A stretch of 64,000 bases of DNA from Gorsachius magnificus (GCA_034008185.1 CM067081.1:3038001-3102000); one strand, 5' to 3'; shown: positions 24,381 through 36,479, counted from the stretch's first letter. Notes: generated by a model not told the origin, from the letters alone. A program made the numbers and translations.

Positions 24381-24907
24381 TGTCCTGGTTTCAGATGGGA
24401 TAGAGTTAATTTTCTTCATAGTAGCTAGCATAGTGCTGTGGTTTGGATTTAGTACTAGAATAATGTTGATAACACACTGATGTTTTAGTTGTTGCTGGGT
24501 AGTGCTTAGATTACTCAAGGACTTTTTGAGCTTCTCCTGCTTGGCCAGGTGCTTAACAAGCTGGGAGGGAGCACAGCCAGGACAGCTGACCCAAACTGAC
24601 CAAAGAGCTGTTCCATACCATAGAACATCATGCTCGGGGGGGTTAGTTAGTCGGAGGGGGGAAGAATGATCGCTGCTTGGGACGGGCTGGGCATCGGTCG
24701 GCGGGTGGTGAGCAACTGTGTTGTGCATCATTTGTTTTGTATATTCTGTATATTCTCTTACAATTTTCAGTATTACTATTATTATTCTTTTCTCTTATTT
24801 AACTGTCTCTATCTCTTCCCAATTCTCTCCCCCATCCCACTGAGCAGCAGGGGGAGTGAGCAAGTGGCTGCATGGGGCTTAGTTACCAGCCGGGTTAAAC
24901 TACGACA
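24381..24907 (+). mobile_element. solo LTR, ERVL-like, second copy
   Basis: A 527-bp LTR in the same orientation and family as 5672-6230, from TGTCCTGG to TACGACA. It shares 'gggatagagttaattttctt', 'gctagcatagtgctgtg', 'aatgttgataacacactgat', 'gacgggctgggcatcggtcg' and the 3' 'gggttaaac' block. The CRE-like site of the first copy is changed here (ACATCA at 24625-24630) and the poly(A) signal reads ATTTAA, both consistent with decay. No internal retroviral sequence adjoins it. The flanking duplication is GACTT/GCCTT. Confidence 0.9.
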
Positions 24908-26516
24908 GCCTTATAAGGATCGATCTTTTAAGGGTGTTTATGTTGGGTTGGTTTAAGGATCCATCTAACCCGGTATTTAGGAGTACCCACAGTACTCTCC
25001 AGCAGCTGCAACACATGGAGATGCCTTGTTGCTTACAAATATCTTTGCCAGGCAAAAGCATATTCAGCGTGCAGCTTTCAGATACAGAGTCGGCATTCAG
25101 AACCACTGCACTGCTCACTTTGCTACCCAGCAAAACGCAATTCCCCTAGTTTGACACTGCTCATTACATTCTCAGAGCATAATTTCAAATGATGCGTAAA
25201 ATTTTTGCTCCTTGCTCCGGAGACACCTGGGCAGCCGCATTGTTTGGTGCTAGGCAGCCCCACATTTCATTCAGGAGGAGGAGGTATCTTCGTGGTGATC
25301 TGTGCATGGTTTTGCAAAGCTTTTTAATGTTCTTCAGGATGAAAGCTGCCAGTGGAAAGAAAGATACAAAAATCATTCGTACTGCAGTTTAAAGCAGATC
25401 GTTGACCTTCTCTAACATGATTTATATCGTTGTGTGAGCTGCCATCACATGAGAATTTTTTTTCCACTGCAAGGCATTTGTGAGACCTCCACCCTTTGCA
25501 TTTTTTGCCTGCCTGTCAATCTGCTTATCTTTCCATTTCATTTAATTAGAAACATTGGTTTTGATGGTGCATCTCCTTGGAGACTGAACACACCAGGGCA
25601 GTCTCCATGTAGCTCAGGTGGTAGAAGCACATAGGCTGCCCTGAAGTCACCTGGAGGAAAACAAAGAGGAGGAAAAGCTCGCTATCTCCCTGTGATGGAT
25701 TACTAACCCATCCCTGGGATATTCCAGAGAGAACAGACACACACTCCATGCTGGGGATGAATTACTGGATCCTATTATAATGGGAGGAATTAAAAAAAAA
25801 AAAGGAGAACTTCTCTGGATAATCAGCACCAGCTGCCATCGGTGGGGTACCCCCATCCTCCAGGCAAGCTGCAGCTGTGATTCATGCCATGTCCCACGTT
25901 TTTTTCCTGCCCTTAACATCTAAACAATATGACATGTCCTGCTTTAGTAGATGCATATTTCTTCCTTACACATGAGTTTCCGGCTGCTCACCAAAGACGT
26001 AACTCATCCACGAGGAGGACGATGGATGAGGGTGAAGGGGGGTGGGGGTGGGGAGTTTCCAGTGAGTCTCTGGATGGGAGACATGGATCTTCTTTTCTGT
26101 GTCAGCTCTGTGTCAGAGTAATTGGAAGCAACAAGGCAGTGCTGGAAAATGCTGTCATGGATCTTAAGCCTTTGTGGGAGTTATTCCTCGTAATATAGGG
26201 AGTGCTTACAAGAAGCCGTGACAGCTCCAGCGCATGGCTGACATGTGCAGTCTTACACCTAAGCCAGTGAGGCAGGAAAAGAAGCTGAAAAGTTTCACAG
26301 TCACAAAGAGAAAAGTCCCAGGGCTGTTTTAGAGGAGAAGAGGGCAGAGGAGGCAATGAGCTCACGGTAGTTTCTAGCTGGGGAGGCCAAAATTAATTTG
26401 TGTAACTTAGCATGTGCTTGCTAAGATAGCAGAAGATGGAGTTTAGGAGGTTTTTCCTAGGCCCATGTGCCTGAGACACTCCCCGCCACTGGCACGAGGG
26501 AAACAGGCATAGTCCT
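24908..26516. other. unique non-coding DNA, no gene seen
   Basis: No gene recognised; open frames are 90 codons or less. A run of about 13 A residues lies at 25792-25804 and a G-quadruplex-type run at 26030-26053. Confidence 0.6.
26030..26053 (+). other. potential G-quadruplex motif
   Basis: Four G-runs on the + strand: GGG at 26030-26032, six G at 26037-26042, five G at 26044-26048 and four G at 26050-26053. Spacers are 4, 1 and 1 bases, fitting the canonical G3+N1-7 pattern. Function unknown. Confidence 0.7.
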
Positions 26517-26994
26517 AGAATCATAGAATCACGGAATCGTTTGCGTTGGAAAAGCCCTTTCAGCTCCCCCAGCCGAATCGTTCCCCACCCCGCCATCCCC
26601 CCCCAAACCCTGGCCCCGCACCGCCTCTGCCCGGCTGTTAAATCCCCCCAGGGCTGGGGACTCAACCCCTTCCCTGGGCAGCCCCTTCCAGTGCCTGACA
26701 GCCCTTTGGGGAAGGAATTGTTCCCCAGGGCCAACCTCACCCTGCCCTGGCACAACTTGAGGCTGGTGCCCCTCGTCCCATCGCCCCTTCCCTGGGAGCA
26801 GAGCCCGACCCCCCCGGCCCCCCGCTCCCCTCAGCCCCCCCCAGCTCCCCCAGCCGCTCCCCAGCAGCCTGGGGCTCCAGACCCCTCCCCAGCTCCGCTG
26901 CCCTTCTCTGGACACGCTCCAGCCCCTCCAGGTCCTTCGGGGAGGGAGGGGCCCAACCCTGACCCCAGCAGTTGAGGGGTGGCCTCACCAGTGC
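26517..26994 (-). mobile_element. CR1 LINE 3' fragment, - strand, very GC-rich
   Basis: On the + strand it starts AGAATCATAGAATCACGG at 26517 and carries the reversed CR1 blocks 'ccccttccagtgcctgacag', 'ctgcccttctctggacacg' and 'ggggtggcctcaccagtgc'. The body is extremely C-rich on this strand, with several runs of seven or more C, far above the neighbouring DNA. A GC-rich CR1 subfamily is the simplest explanation. A minus-strand open frame overlaps it (26529-26915) but it is only partly the ORF2 frame. Confidence 0.88.
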
Positions 26995-28486
26995 AAGTCA
27001 ACAGCCACTGCAGAAGAGCTGTGCCTCTGCAGGGACACAGCAGGAGCTCCTTGGGAAGCACAGCATGCCCACAGCTCCTGCCAGGAGCTGGTGAGCACAC
27101 AGGCTTCTGCTGTATGTGTCCTTGCAGGCTGCCCCTTTTCCTCCTGCAACATCCCAGGGACTGACACTAACCTTACCAAGTAGTGGTGGGGTTTTCTTTC
27201 CTTCTTTGGAAGTTTTTCTCCTTGGATGGAAGTCCCTTTTCCTTCTTGGAAGTTATGTCTCAGCTGATGTGTGGTTTTTCCATTTCTGGCACTAGCCATC
27301 AGGCCAGACCCTACTGCAGCCTGCTCCATACCCAGATATCTTATAAAGCCCCAGTCATGTATTCTTCACCTTTCAGAAGAAGATGGACCTAGGAAAAGTG
27401 GTTTTTTTCTGCCAAGGAAATCCCATTTACAGACTCAGGGGCCCAAAACCCAGCCCAGGGAGTCACCCCTTTCTACCCAGTTATTGCATAAGGGTGGCCA
27501 TAGAGGACCAGTGCCTGGCGTCCTCTTGCCTGGCACCCAGGACCACTCAACACAGATGAGATGCCATGAAACAGAAATAGCGTGTCCTTGTATTAATCAG
27601 TCTCAGAGGAATTTTTCTGCTGTAAATTTTCCTGAATGCTGCTTGGTCTCACCTCACCTTCAAACCTTATTTATTGTTTAGGACCTGAGTATTTCATTTG
27701 ATGTACGCTTGTTCCCATGTCAGGACAGCTGCTGCAGAGGGTGAGCTCTACACACCACCAGTCTGCTGCAGGCTTTTGAGCTGAAAGTTGCATTGTGTCC
27801 TCCTCCAAAATCACTGCTACTGCACCTCCCATGAGCACTGGGTGCTGGAAATGGCAGGAGGGGAGTTAAAATGAACCCGCTCCAGGAGGATGAAAAGGAG
27901 GAGCTCTCAAACAGAGTGTTGCATACTCTGGCTGGGCTGTAATCCCATCCGGGAAAGCTTATGCTGTTCCCAATCTCATCCTTTGATCACTTCTGGAAAG
28001 GCAGTGGATCTGGGGCCCCTGCCGATGACCTGCCGTCAGGGCCCAGCAGGGTGGATGGACAATGATGAATTGGTCTGAGGTAAGATGTCCTACAGCAAAA
28101 CACATGTGTTACACATCTTCCCTCCTTCCTGTTCCTTGAAAGCCATTGCAGGAACTGGGTTTCTTCTCTTTATGGCTTGGAACCAGTGGAAAAAAAACCC
28201 ACAAACTGACACTTTAGGAGAGGGTGTGATTGTTCCGGTGTGCTGGAGCGATGCTCAGCAGAATCAGTCCCTGGATGAGCATGCAGCAGGTAAGTCGTGC
28301 TGGGAAATCGCAGCTTCACTCCTCCTGCCCAGGACTAACTCTTGACCACTGCAAGGACACAGGATTTCTGCCTGACTGCTGCTAAGCACCTTCAATTTTG
28401 TAGGGAAAAAGGAGTATTTGCAGCTTTGCTCATTTAACCCCATGCTATGGTAGCCTGATACTCTGACTCTAAGGGGTTCATCATTC
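26995..28486. other. unique non-coding DNA, no gene seen
   Basis: No gene or transposon recognised. Open frames of 136 codons (27271-27681, plus) and 114 codons (26985-27329, minus) overlap each other and match nothing I know. Confidence 0.6.
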
Positions 28487-28623
28487 CTGGAGGGATTTAA
28501 AAGTGGGGCAGATGAGGTGCTTAGGGACAGGGTTTGGGGGTGGGATGGCAGGGGTAGGGGAACGGTTGGACTTGGTGATCTTAAAGGTCTTTTCCAACCT
28601 GAACAATTCTATGATTCTGTGAT
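28487..28623 (+). mobile_element. CR1 LINE 3' end fragment, + strand
   Basis: Begins near 'gatgaggtgcttagggacag' and carries the tail blocks 'gggatggcaggggtagggga', 'ggttggacttggtgatctta' and 'cttttccaacctgaac', ending in ATTCTATG-type octamers. It extends slightly further 5' than the related fragments at 1775 and 32374. Confidence 0.92.
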
Positions 28624-30837
28624 ATCGTGTCCAGAGGTAGAGATGCAAGAAGTCCACACTAAGGGGTTCTGTGTAAAGGTGATTCTGTCTGACTACAGTG
28701 ACTTTATTTTTGCTGCAATGAAGCCTGTAAGGCATAAGCAAGGCCAGGATGTCACTGTGTTAAGCATTAAACCTGTTGGCTGAGACCTACTAAGCTTGTT
28801 ATTTAGACAGATATGACAGATGAGTGGGGAAAGGAAATATTACCATGGTAAAACAAGACACAAAGAAACTGGATTTCTTGAACAAAAGCTTCAAGATTTG
28901 CGTAGTTTAGGTCTCCAGTGCCACCCCAGTGCCTCCCTCTGGTACTCGTTGTCCTGAAATTATTTCTTTGTATTAATGGGTTTCCATAATCCCTTGTGTT
29001 ATTGCAGCTCGAGATGTTCTTTCACTGCGATGTGTGGAGGTTTTTGCTGTTGAGCCATGAAAATAAGCAAGATGGGAAACAGATAGAGGAGCTGAAGAAA
29101 TGCTCTTTGGGGGACGTGGAGAAGCGGGATGTGTCTGAGGTTATGCAGGAGTCTGAAAGCGGTGGGAAAGTGCTACAGTCACAGAGGGCAGTGCAGAGCT
29201 TTGGGGTGCAGAGGAAGGAGTGCACTGCAGAAGGGCAGTGAGGAGCTGGGCAACCCTTCCAAGCCCCAAAAGCTGTCAGCTCCTATGGAAAAGAAGCAGC
29301 AGCAGACCCCACGCAGGCGCCTTTCTGGCAGGCAGATGTTTCTGTTGCGTGTTTGGCAACCATTGAGCACCCAGGTTTTGGCGAGGGGATGAGTAGAGAG
29401 AAAGAGGCTGAGCAAGAGCTGAAGATGCAGCCAAATCCTGGCGAGGCTCAAGTGTCCATGTGCACTTTGGAGATGTGAAGCCCACCTCAGAGCGCATGTC
29501 TAGAACACAGCTGGCATGCCCACCCACACATGAACACACACACCCCACCTCCAGTGGCAGATGTTGTCAGAAGAGTTGCCCTGAACACAACTAATAATGG
29601 CATTAGGCAGTTATTCTCTTCCATGTATCCTCCACTAACTTCAATGCCACTTTGTAAAACCTCTCCAGGGTAAGGGCCATCACTTTATTATGTGCCTGCC
29701 CCTTGTCAAGCATGATGAGGCCTTCAGTCACGACTGGGACATTTACATCATGATCACTCTCTCATGGGATTTGAACAAAAGTCCTTTGAAAAGGTAGGGA
29801 TAAGTGTGAAGATCCTGGCCGTTGATGTGGTTTGTGCTCTTCCAGAGGGAAACTGCCAGCCTCAGCTCAAAATGGAGAGAAGGTCAGTGTCAGAAGAGAA
29901 ATTTTTCATTTTTGGGGGGGTATTTTTAATCACCTAAAGGGTGCTAGAAAGCTGCATTAATACAGATGAGAAAGCAGACACCAGTTTTACTATAACGTGC
30001 TCAAAGCAAAGCTAAATAGCATAAACTTGTATGTTGATATTAAGCTAAATGTAAGAGTCAAAAGTAAGAAGCTCTGCATCTAAGGTTTTTTGTGATCTCT
30101 TCCATCTGTAATTCTTCCTTATGCTTTTACTTCTTGAAATAACTCACACTATTTCTTTCTAGCAAAGGACTCAAAGACTGCTAAGAAGTTTACAGAGGTC
30201 TTACCAGTTGACCAATCTTTTAATGGAAACCTTGGACTCTTGAGTTCAATGTATTTCTGAGAAAGATTGTATGACATGGTACCTGAAATAGCAAGGACTT
30301 GGCTCAATGCCTGTGTCTGTGCAAATGAATGAAATGTGCCCAAGGTTGTCCTGTGATTCTGAGGCCATCTGGCATGGAAGAACTTGCTATCCACACTTTT
30401 GCATTTGAGTAGCCTGCAAATCTAGGTAGCTTCATCCAAACTGCTTGATGGAAAAGTTTTTGGCCTCTGTTAGATCCCAAACCCGAGGTGAATGTGTTCA
30501 CATGCCCAGAAATGTTCTCCATACTCTTCATGAGCTGGTACATAAATCGGTGTTGACTTTATGTCCGATTTAAGGTCCAGAGTGGCTGGACTCCTGGACA
30601 ATACTCACTAGCATGGTGCCTGCTTTCTTGGCTGGGTAGAGCTCCTGTTGCTTAGAGCACAAGGCACCATATGTGCCGTGTCTTGCTGCACAGGGTGGTG
30701 TGTCAACTCAGCACAGAGCATCACTGGTAACATTTATTAACCCAACTCCATGGAGTGGGAACTATGGGAATGTCTTGAGTTTCAGTAGGAGCAGGAACAA
30801 AACCTTCATCCATTACAAACCAGAAGGAAGCAGGAGA
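28624..30837. other. unique non-coding DNA, no gene seen
   Basis: No recognised gene or repeat. Open frames are 90 codons or less. A short CACACA run lies at about 29535-29545. Confidence 0.6.
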
Positions 30838-31909
30838 AAGCCTGGATAAGGAACAGGCTGGATGGCCGCATCCAGAGGGTAGTGGTCAATGGCTCGATGT
30901 CCAGATGGAAACCGGTGACGAGTGGTGCCCCTCAGGGGTCCGTACTGGGACCGGTGCTGTTCAATATATTCATCAATGACAGACAGCGAGAACGAATGCA
31001 CCCTCAGCAAGTTTGCGGATGACACCAAACTGAGTGGTGCGGTTGACACACCAGAAGGACGGGATGTCATCCAGAGAGACCTGGACAGGCTGGAGAGGTG
31101 GGCCTGTGTGAACCTCATGAGGTTCAACAAGGCCAAGTGCAAGGTCCTGCACCTGGGTCGGGGTAACCCCCAGTATCAGTACAGGCTGGGGGAAGAAAGG
31201 ATCGAGAGCAGCCCTGCCCAGAGGGGCTTGGGGGCATTGATGGATGAAAAGCTGGACATGAGCCGGCCATGGGCGCTGGCAGCCCAGAAGGCCAACCCTA
31301 CCCTGGGCTGCATCAGGAGAAGCATGGCCAGCAGGGTGAGGGAGGGGATTCTGCCCCTCTACTCTGCTCTGGTGAGACCTCCCCTGGAGCCCTGCGTCCA
31401 GCTCTGGAGCCCTCAGCCAAGAAGGACATGGAACTGTTGGAGCGGGTCCAGAGGAGGGCTACAAAATGATCCGAGGGCTGGAGCCCCTCTCTTATGAGGA
31501 CAGGCTGAGGGAGTTGGGCTTGTTCAGCCTGGAGAAGAGAAGGCTGCGGGGAGACCTGGTTACGGCCTTTCAGTATCTAAAGGGGGCCTATAGGAAAGAT
31601 GGGGGCAATCTTTTTAGTAGGGCCAGATGTGACAGGACAAGGGGTAATGGTTTTAAACTAAACCAGGGTAGGTTTAGACTGGATATAAGGAGGAAATTCT
31701 TTACAACGAGGGTGGTGAAACACTGGAACAGGTTGCCCAGAGAGGTGGTGGAGGCCCCATCCCTGGAAACCTTCAAGGCCAGGTTGGATGGGGCTGTGAG
31801 CAACCTGATCTAGTTAGTGGTGTCCCTGCTCACTGCAGGGGGGTTGGACTAGATGACCTCTAGGGGTCCCTTCCAACCCAAAACATTCTATGATTCTATG
31901 ATTCTATGA
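30838..31909 (+). mobile_element. CR1 LINE, longest copy in window, + strand
   Basis: About 1.07 kb of CR1 from inside the reverse transcriptase domain to the 3' end. It encodes '[18 protein letters not shown]' (30843 on), the RT motif [10 protein letters not shown] (30924-30953), the catalytic-motif region FADDTKL (31013-31033) and the ORF2 C-terminus. The non-coding tail follows, ending in three ATTCTATG-like octamers (about 31886-31909). It is 5'-truncated like nearly all CR1 insertions. It closely resembles the minus-strand copy at 4756-5671. Confidence 0.96.
30843..31813 (+). pseudogene. CR1 ORF2 reverse transcriptase, frameshifted
   Basis: Product in a live element: the LINE endonuclease/reverse transcriptase; only the second half of the RT and the C-terminal region remain. 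Three frame breaks are visible. The first is just after the 'NIFIND' segment near 30983, where bases between the motif and 'SENECTLSK' are missing. The second is near 31413, where the 'SPQHKKD' segment has lost two bases. The third is near 31462, before '[10 protein letters not shown]'. The last 115 codons (31466-31813) are uninterrupted and end at a TAG. The aspartates of FADD are intact, but with no 5' half, no promoter and these breaks the copy cannot act. Confidence 0.9.
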
Positions 31910-32373
31910 AAGCCAATAGCAGCGGGAAAGTGCTTGTGATGGAACGATGCAATGACTTCACTTCCCTTCTCATTTCAGTCTGTTTTGAGAAAATCACCCA
32001 TGGCACCTTCATTTTTCCTGACAAGTTAGTGCTGGACCTGTTAAATGAATCCCAGTTGCACCAGCCGGTCTGTAAAAACAGGTAATTAAAAAGCACTGCC
32101 TCTCTCAGCTGTAAGCTCAAGAAGCAGCACAGGTGCCTTACAGACAAGCGCATGCACAGCCTTTGTCCTTGCACAAGAGGCAGAAATCTTTGGTACCTTC
32201 ATTGCCTATCACCGTGAGCCTTCTTGAATTACTGTGAACAAAACAAGATGGTTGCATCTCCACGCATTGAGTTGCAATCAAACTGAGTTTTACTAGAGGA
32301 GTCTCAGAAACTGCAGTGTCTGAGTGGTATTTTTTGTCCCAGGTTTGCATTTGGGTCTCATGGTTTATTTTTT
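31910..32373. other. unique spacer between two CR1 copies
   Basis: About 460 bases with no recognisable feature. Confidence 0.6.
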
Positions 32374-32474
32374 GCTTAGGGCCATGGTTTAGTGGTGGGA
32401 TGGCAGGGTTAGGGTAATGGTTGGACTTGATCTTAAAGGGCTTTTCCAACCTAAACGATTCTATGATTCTATGG
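32374..32474 (+). mobile_element. CR1 LINE 3' end fragment, + strand
   Basis: About 100 bases: 'gcttagggccatggtttag', 'tggttggacttgatcttaaa', 'cttttccaacctaaacg' and ATTCTATG octamers. Same tail subtype as 1775 and 28487. Confidence 0.92.
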
Positions 32475-34160
32475 TTTTCTCATACCAGGACCTCATGAAT
32501 TTCCCATTCCCAGCACTTTGCTTTTGTTCTCAGATTGTCCTAGGCACAGTGATGAGTTGCAGTGCAGATGTAACTCAGGGTAGGTGGGACAGGCTTTTAA
32601 CTCCTGCTAAACAAAGATGCGGGCTAAAGCCTACATCACCTAGGAGATGATGGTGAACTTTCCTGGGTACAGCATGCTCTTGTTTTCCATTCTGGAGCCA
32701 CCTTGTATGCCCAAGTGCAAGATAAAGTCTTGGAGGGGGCTGCTGGTACTTCTAACAGGGAAAACAGTGTGGCAACTGGGCTGCAAGGCAAATAAATTGC
32801 AGGAATGTGGCCTCTGCTGTGCTTCTCACTCCCCGCTGGCCTTTGAAGTAAAGAAGCAGACTGGGAGCCGGAGGGAAGCCTCCTGCCCAGCAATGTGGGC
32901 TGATACCAAAAGGCTACCAAACTCTTGATAGGAGAGGAGCGGGGGAGAAAAGGGGTTATATTCACTGTGAGACAATACTCCACGCCTGCTCTGAAAGATG
33001 ACAGCTACAGCAAGTCATTTATAATTTGTCGGAAATGTCTCCTTCTGACTACCCTTGCAGAGAGGAGGAACAGGAGCAGCTGTTGGCCTCAACCCATCTC
33101 ATATATTATTATCTGTCTTCGGGACCTGCTAGCAAGGCTTGGTTGTTTTTTCCAGATTGGAATTTAATGGTTTTCCTCGAGGTTTTGCTAACTCAGTCTT
33201 TCATCATAGAAGGAGATGTGGCTATGGGCAAACGAGCTGGAATTTTAAGGGAATTTGTATGTGCTTGGAGAGACAGGACAAGGGATGAAATGATAGATAC
33301 AGGGTGCTGCCTTGTGAGGGTCAAATTATGGCCACTCCAGGCTGAGTTTTTAGGGTAAGAAGAGAAAAGGGGAACTGTGGGAGCATCTACTCTTGCTGGA
33401 TGTGGCCACCAGCCATACTGCAAGCCTTTCAGGTCTTCAGAACACCTCAGCCTAATACCTGAGCTCTCCCAGGGAGGAGACTTTGAGCAGGTTTGGTAGC
33501 CTACCTGGAGGGCAGCTCATATTTTTGCAAGCTAAACATATCTCGTATGGGTGAAGCTAAACCTACTGGGCCACTCAGGTCCCCAGTGGAGGTCGCTTAG
33601 ATCTGGACCAACTGTATGGGCTGATGGGCAGCAGTGTTGGGCAGGAAACACATAGACCATGTTAAACCTTGATCTTCATTTCACGTGGTGGATGCAGCTG
33701 TCAAAGACAGTCTTCACAGGGCATTAGTTCAGAAGTGAGAATAAAGTTTCAAAGATTAGGTATCACAAAACCCACTGGGGCCAACACAGTCTCTGGGGAG
33801 GGTGCAGGTGACATTAGCACTGTCGTAGGCTGGAAACGTAAAGCTGAGAGCAAATACCACCACCCCAAGGAGATCATCTGCATAGGTATGCTTGCACAAG
33901 CCTTTCTCAGTGCCCCGCTGTCACAAGCCCTCAGGCAACAAGACTTCCCCACAACCCTCATGCTGCTGAGCAGAGACCTAACAGCTTTTGTGCCACTGGC
34001 CAGGAGTGAGACAGTGGAAGAACTGAATTTAGCTGTCCCATAAGTGAGTGTAACCCCCACAGGAATGCATGGGAGCTCCTCACACAGCTGATGTTAGCCA
34101 ACAGCGTGGACATCAAATATTCAGCAAGAGGGGATTATCCAGGGTTTCCCCTCAGCAGCC
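32475..34160. other. unique non-coding DNA, no gene seen
   Basis: No gene recognised. The longest open frame (33669-34043, plus, 124 codons) has no resemblance to a known family, and a 103-codon frame runs against it on the minus strand. Both fit chance. Confidence 0.6.
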
Positions 34161-34491
34161 TTTGACTATGTAAAAAGGGCTGTAAAGAGGAAGGGAATAA
34201 GCTTTTCCCTGTATCCTCAGGGAACTAGGCATGAAGTCATGGTCTTAAACAGAGCCCTGGGAGAGCTCTGTTAAACTTGAGAGGCAAGTTGCTAACAGTA
34301 AAGCCAGTTAAGCACTGATGTAGATTGCCTGGGCAGCTTGCGTTTCTTGAACCAGTTGAGGTCTTTAAAAACAGATTAGACAAACATCTGTCAGGAATGG
34401 CTTAGGAACAGCTGATCCTGCCTCAAGGCAAAGAAAAGGCCTTGATGACCTCTCCTCATCCTTCCAGCCCTCTTTTTTTATGATTCTGTGA
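34161..34491 (+). mobile_element. ancient CR1-like LINE 3' fragment, + strand
   Basis: Diverged LINE tail. Recognisable pieces are 'aaacagattagacaaacatc', 'tgtcaggaatggctta', 'ctgatcctgcctcaaggca', 'cttgatgacctctcctcatc' and 'ccttccagccctc', ending in a single TATGATTCTGTG. This order is typical of old CR1 lineages shared with other sauropsids. Divergence and indels exceed those of the other copies here, so it inserted long before them. Left edge uncertain. Confidence 0.7.
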
Positions 34492-36069
34492 CTTGGCTGT
34501 CCTGCTAATCCTCACTATATTCCATGCTCGAGAAATATACCACTCTCTCAGGACTGAAGATACGAGTGTCTTATAGAACAGGTGGGCAGCAAAGGTATTC
34601 AGCAAAACCTTCTGCAGAAGTTTCTTCATCACTAACATGCCTCTTGCATCATTCTCCAAAAGCAGCAACTTGATGCTTTGGCATTGCTGGCACGATGTTT
34701 CATTAAAGCCAGTTGCATAGTGCTGTGCTATCAGCATCCCTTTATGAAGACAAGATTATGGTCCAAATTGTTCAACTTCTTTCCTGCTTTATGAGACCGC
34801 ATCCTCCTTAGTAGGAACAGTTAAGGATGTTCCCAAATGCTGCTCACTGACACTGTTTTCAGTCACGGTTAGCTCAAGTCACCTTTGTAATTTGAACCTG
34901 GATGAAGGCAGGCCAAGGTGTCGATATGAATTATAAGGCATACCTTCCACCATCATTGTTTTTGAAAAGGAATGGTCTTAGAAGAGAAGCTGGTAGCCTG
35001 AAGGAGGGTGGAGGCCAAGGTACACAAAGGACTATACCCTGAGAATGAGGAGAATCTCTAGCACTGATAGACATGGGAAGCAGGGGTGGGGAGAAAGAAA
35101 GTGTTATCAGCCTTATTTTACAAATGGGGCTGTTACGCACAACATGTTTTCTTGTCACCCGGCCTTCTTTTGAAAATCACAGTGGATGTCAGGAAGAGCT
35201 TGGGCTAGGCCTAAGGGTAATGTTAATGACGTCTATATTTCAATGTGTAGAAGATAGTTTGCAGCCCAAACTACTCACAATGAACTCTCTTCACTGTCCA
35301 TGGAGACAAAGAGGCAATTCCAGAGTGCAAGTCATCTGAATGTTTTCATACACTTATATTAGCAAACTGACGGCAGACTATTTTATTCATCTATCTGAAA
35401 ATGACATAGATAATCTTGAAGTACTTATTTGTGACCATGGACCTCCACAGGTCAGCTATGAATATAGAGAGACTGCATATACTATTAATGCATAGATTAT
35501 ATTTCCCCCCTGGTTTCTATTTCCCCAGACTGAGGAACCCCTGAAACTGCTTATATTACATACCTAGGGCTGCCTGGCATCTAAAATTTGAGGGGGAAAG
35601 AGGAGTGAAGATGAAATGTGGAAAAACGGTAGTTATCAGTCATTTTACAGGTGATGGGTCTCACAAATTCATGGTTCTCCTGAAGGTCATGTACACATGG
35701 ACATGGTCCTCAGCTATCTCAAGCCCACTGATGAAGCAAAAACCTGTCCTTTGTTTTTTTTTTTCCTTCCCTTGGTGATGAAACTTTTCAAGCTAGGACG
35801 TAGAAGAAAGCCAGGGTGTTTTCAGGAGTGATGTCGGATGGTCACTGTTTGGGGGCAGGACTGTTTGGTACCAAAGGACACTGTGAGCTGGAGGTCTCTA
35901 ATTCCAGACCACCTCACACCAGAGCTCTGCTCCAACAAGTTTGCTGCGTCTCTGCCCATGATCAGTACCAGATGCCACGAAAATAGCTACAAGAAGCTCT
36001 GGAGTAGGCAATGATGAAAAAAACAGACATCTGAAGAAAGTTACTGAACCACCCTGCTATGGCTTGTAT

Positions 36070-36091
36070 TAAAATAAATAAATAAATAAAA
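36070..36091. repeat. (AAAT)n microsatellite
   Basis: About five tandem AAAT units. Confidence 0.9.
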
Positions 36092-36430
36092 GGAGACTGA
36101 AATAAGGTTAAATGGAGCCAATATCTGTAGGAACTTCGAGTGCCCTGCCTGAGACGTGGCAAAGGGATGGAGTTAATAACATGGTGTTTAAAACATCTTC
36201 ACGTTACCTCTGGATGAGTGCCCCAAAACTCTGACGTAACTGAAATTGCTCTGCATTCTTACAAATAGTGGCCAGTGCTTTTCAATGCCCTAGGTCTAGT
36301 TTTCTTCCTGCTTTCTCATATGTACTTATAGTTCAACAAGTGGGGAAGAGCTAGGCAGGGCAATCAGAGCATAAACAGATCTCCAGTTGGGGAAAGGAAC
36401 CAAATTTTTGCTGTATTCAGTTCCTGTCTG

Positions 36431-36479
36431 CTAGGTAGGGTTTGTTTTTTTTTTTTTCCTTTTTCTTTTTTTTTTTTAA
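36431..36479. repeat. poly-T tract
   Basis: Nearly 50 bases of T with a few C and G interruptions. Confidence 0.85.

Noticed and set aside
5672..24907. The two same-orientation LTRs as the ends of one provirus
   Set aside because: They are 18 kb apart, the DNA between shows no retroviral genes, and each LTR has its own different 5-bp flanking duplication.
26541..26975. Proline-rich 144-codon frame as a coding exon
   Set aside because: It is a reverse reading of the GC-rich CR1 copy at 26517-26994; proline richness comes from the C runs.
26517..26994. CpG-island promoter
   Set aside because: The GC-rich block coincides exactly with a CR1 fragment.
31886..31909. Regular ATTCTATG repeats as CRISPR-like or satellite repeats
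   Set aside because: They are the terminal octamers of CR1 and appear at the 3' ends of many copies across the window.
33669..34043. 124-codon frame as a coding region
   Set aside because: No homology recognised, and a long opposing frame covers the same DNA; chance is the simpler explanation.
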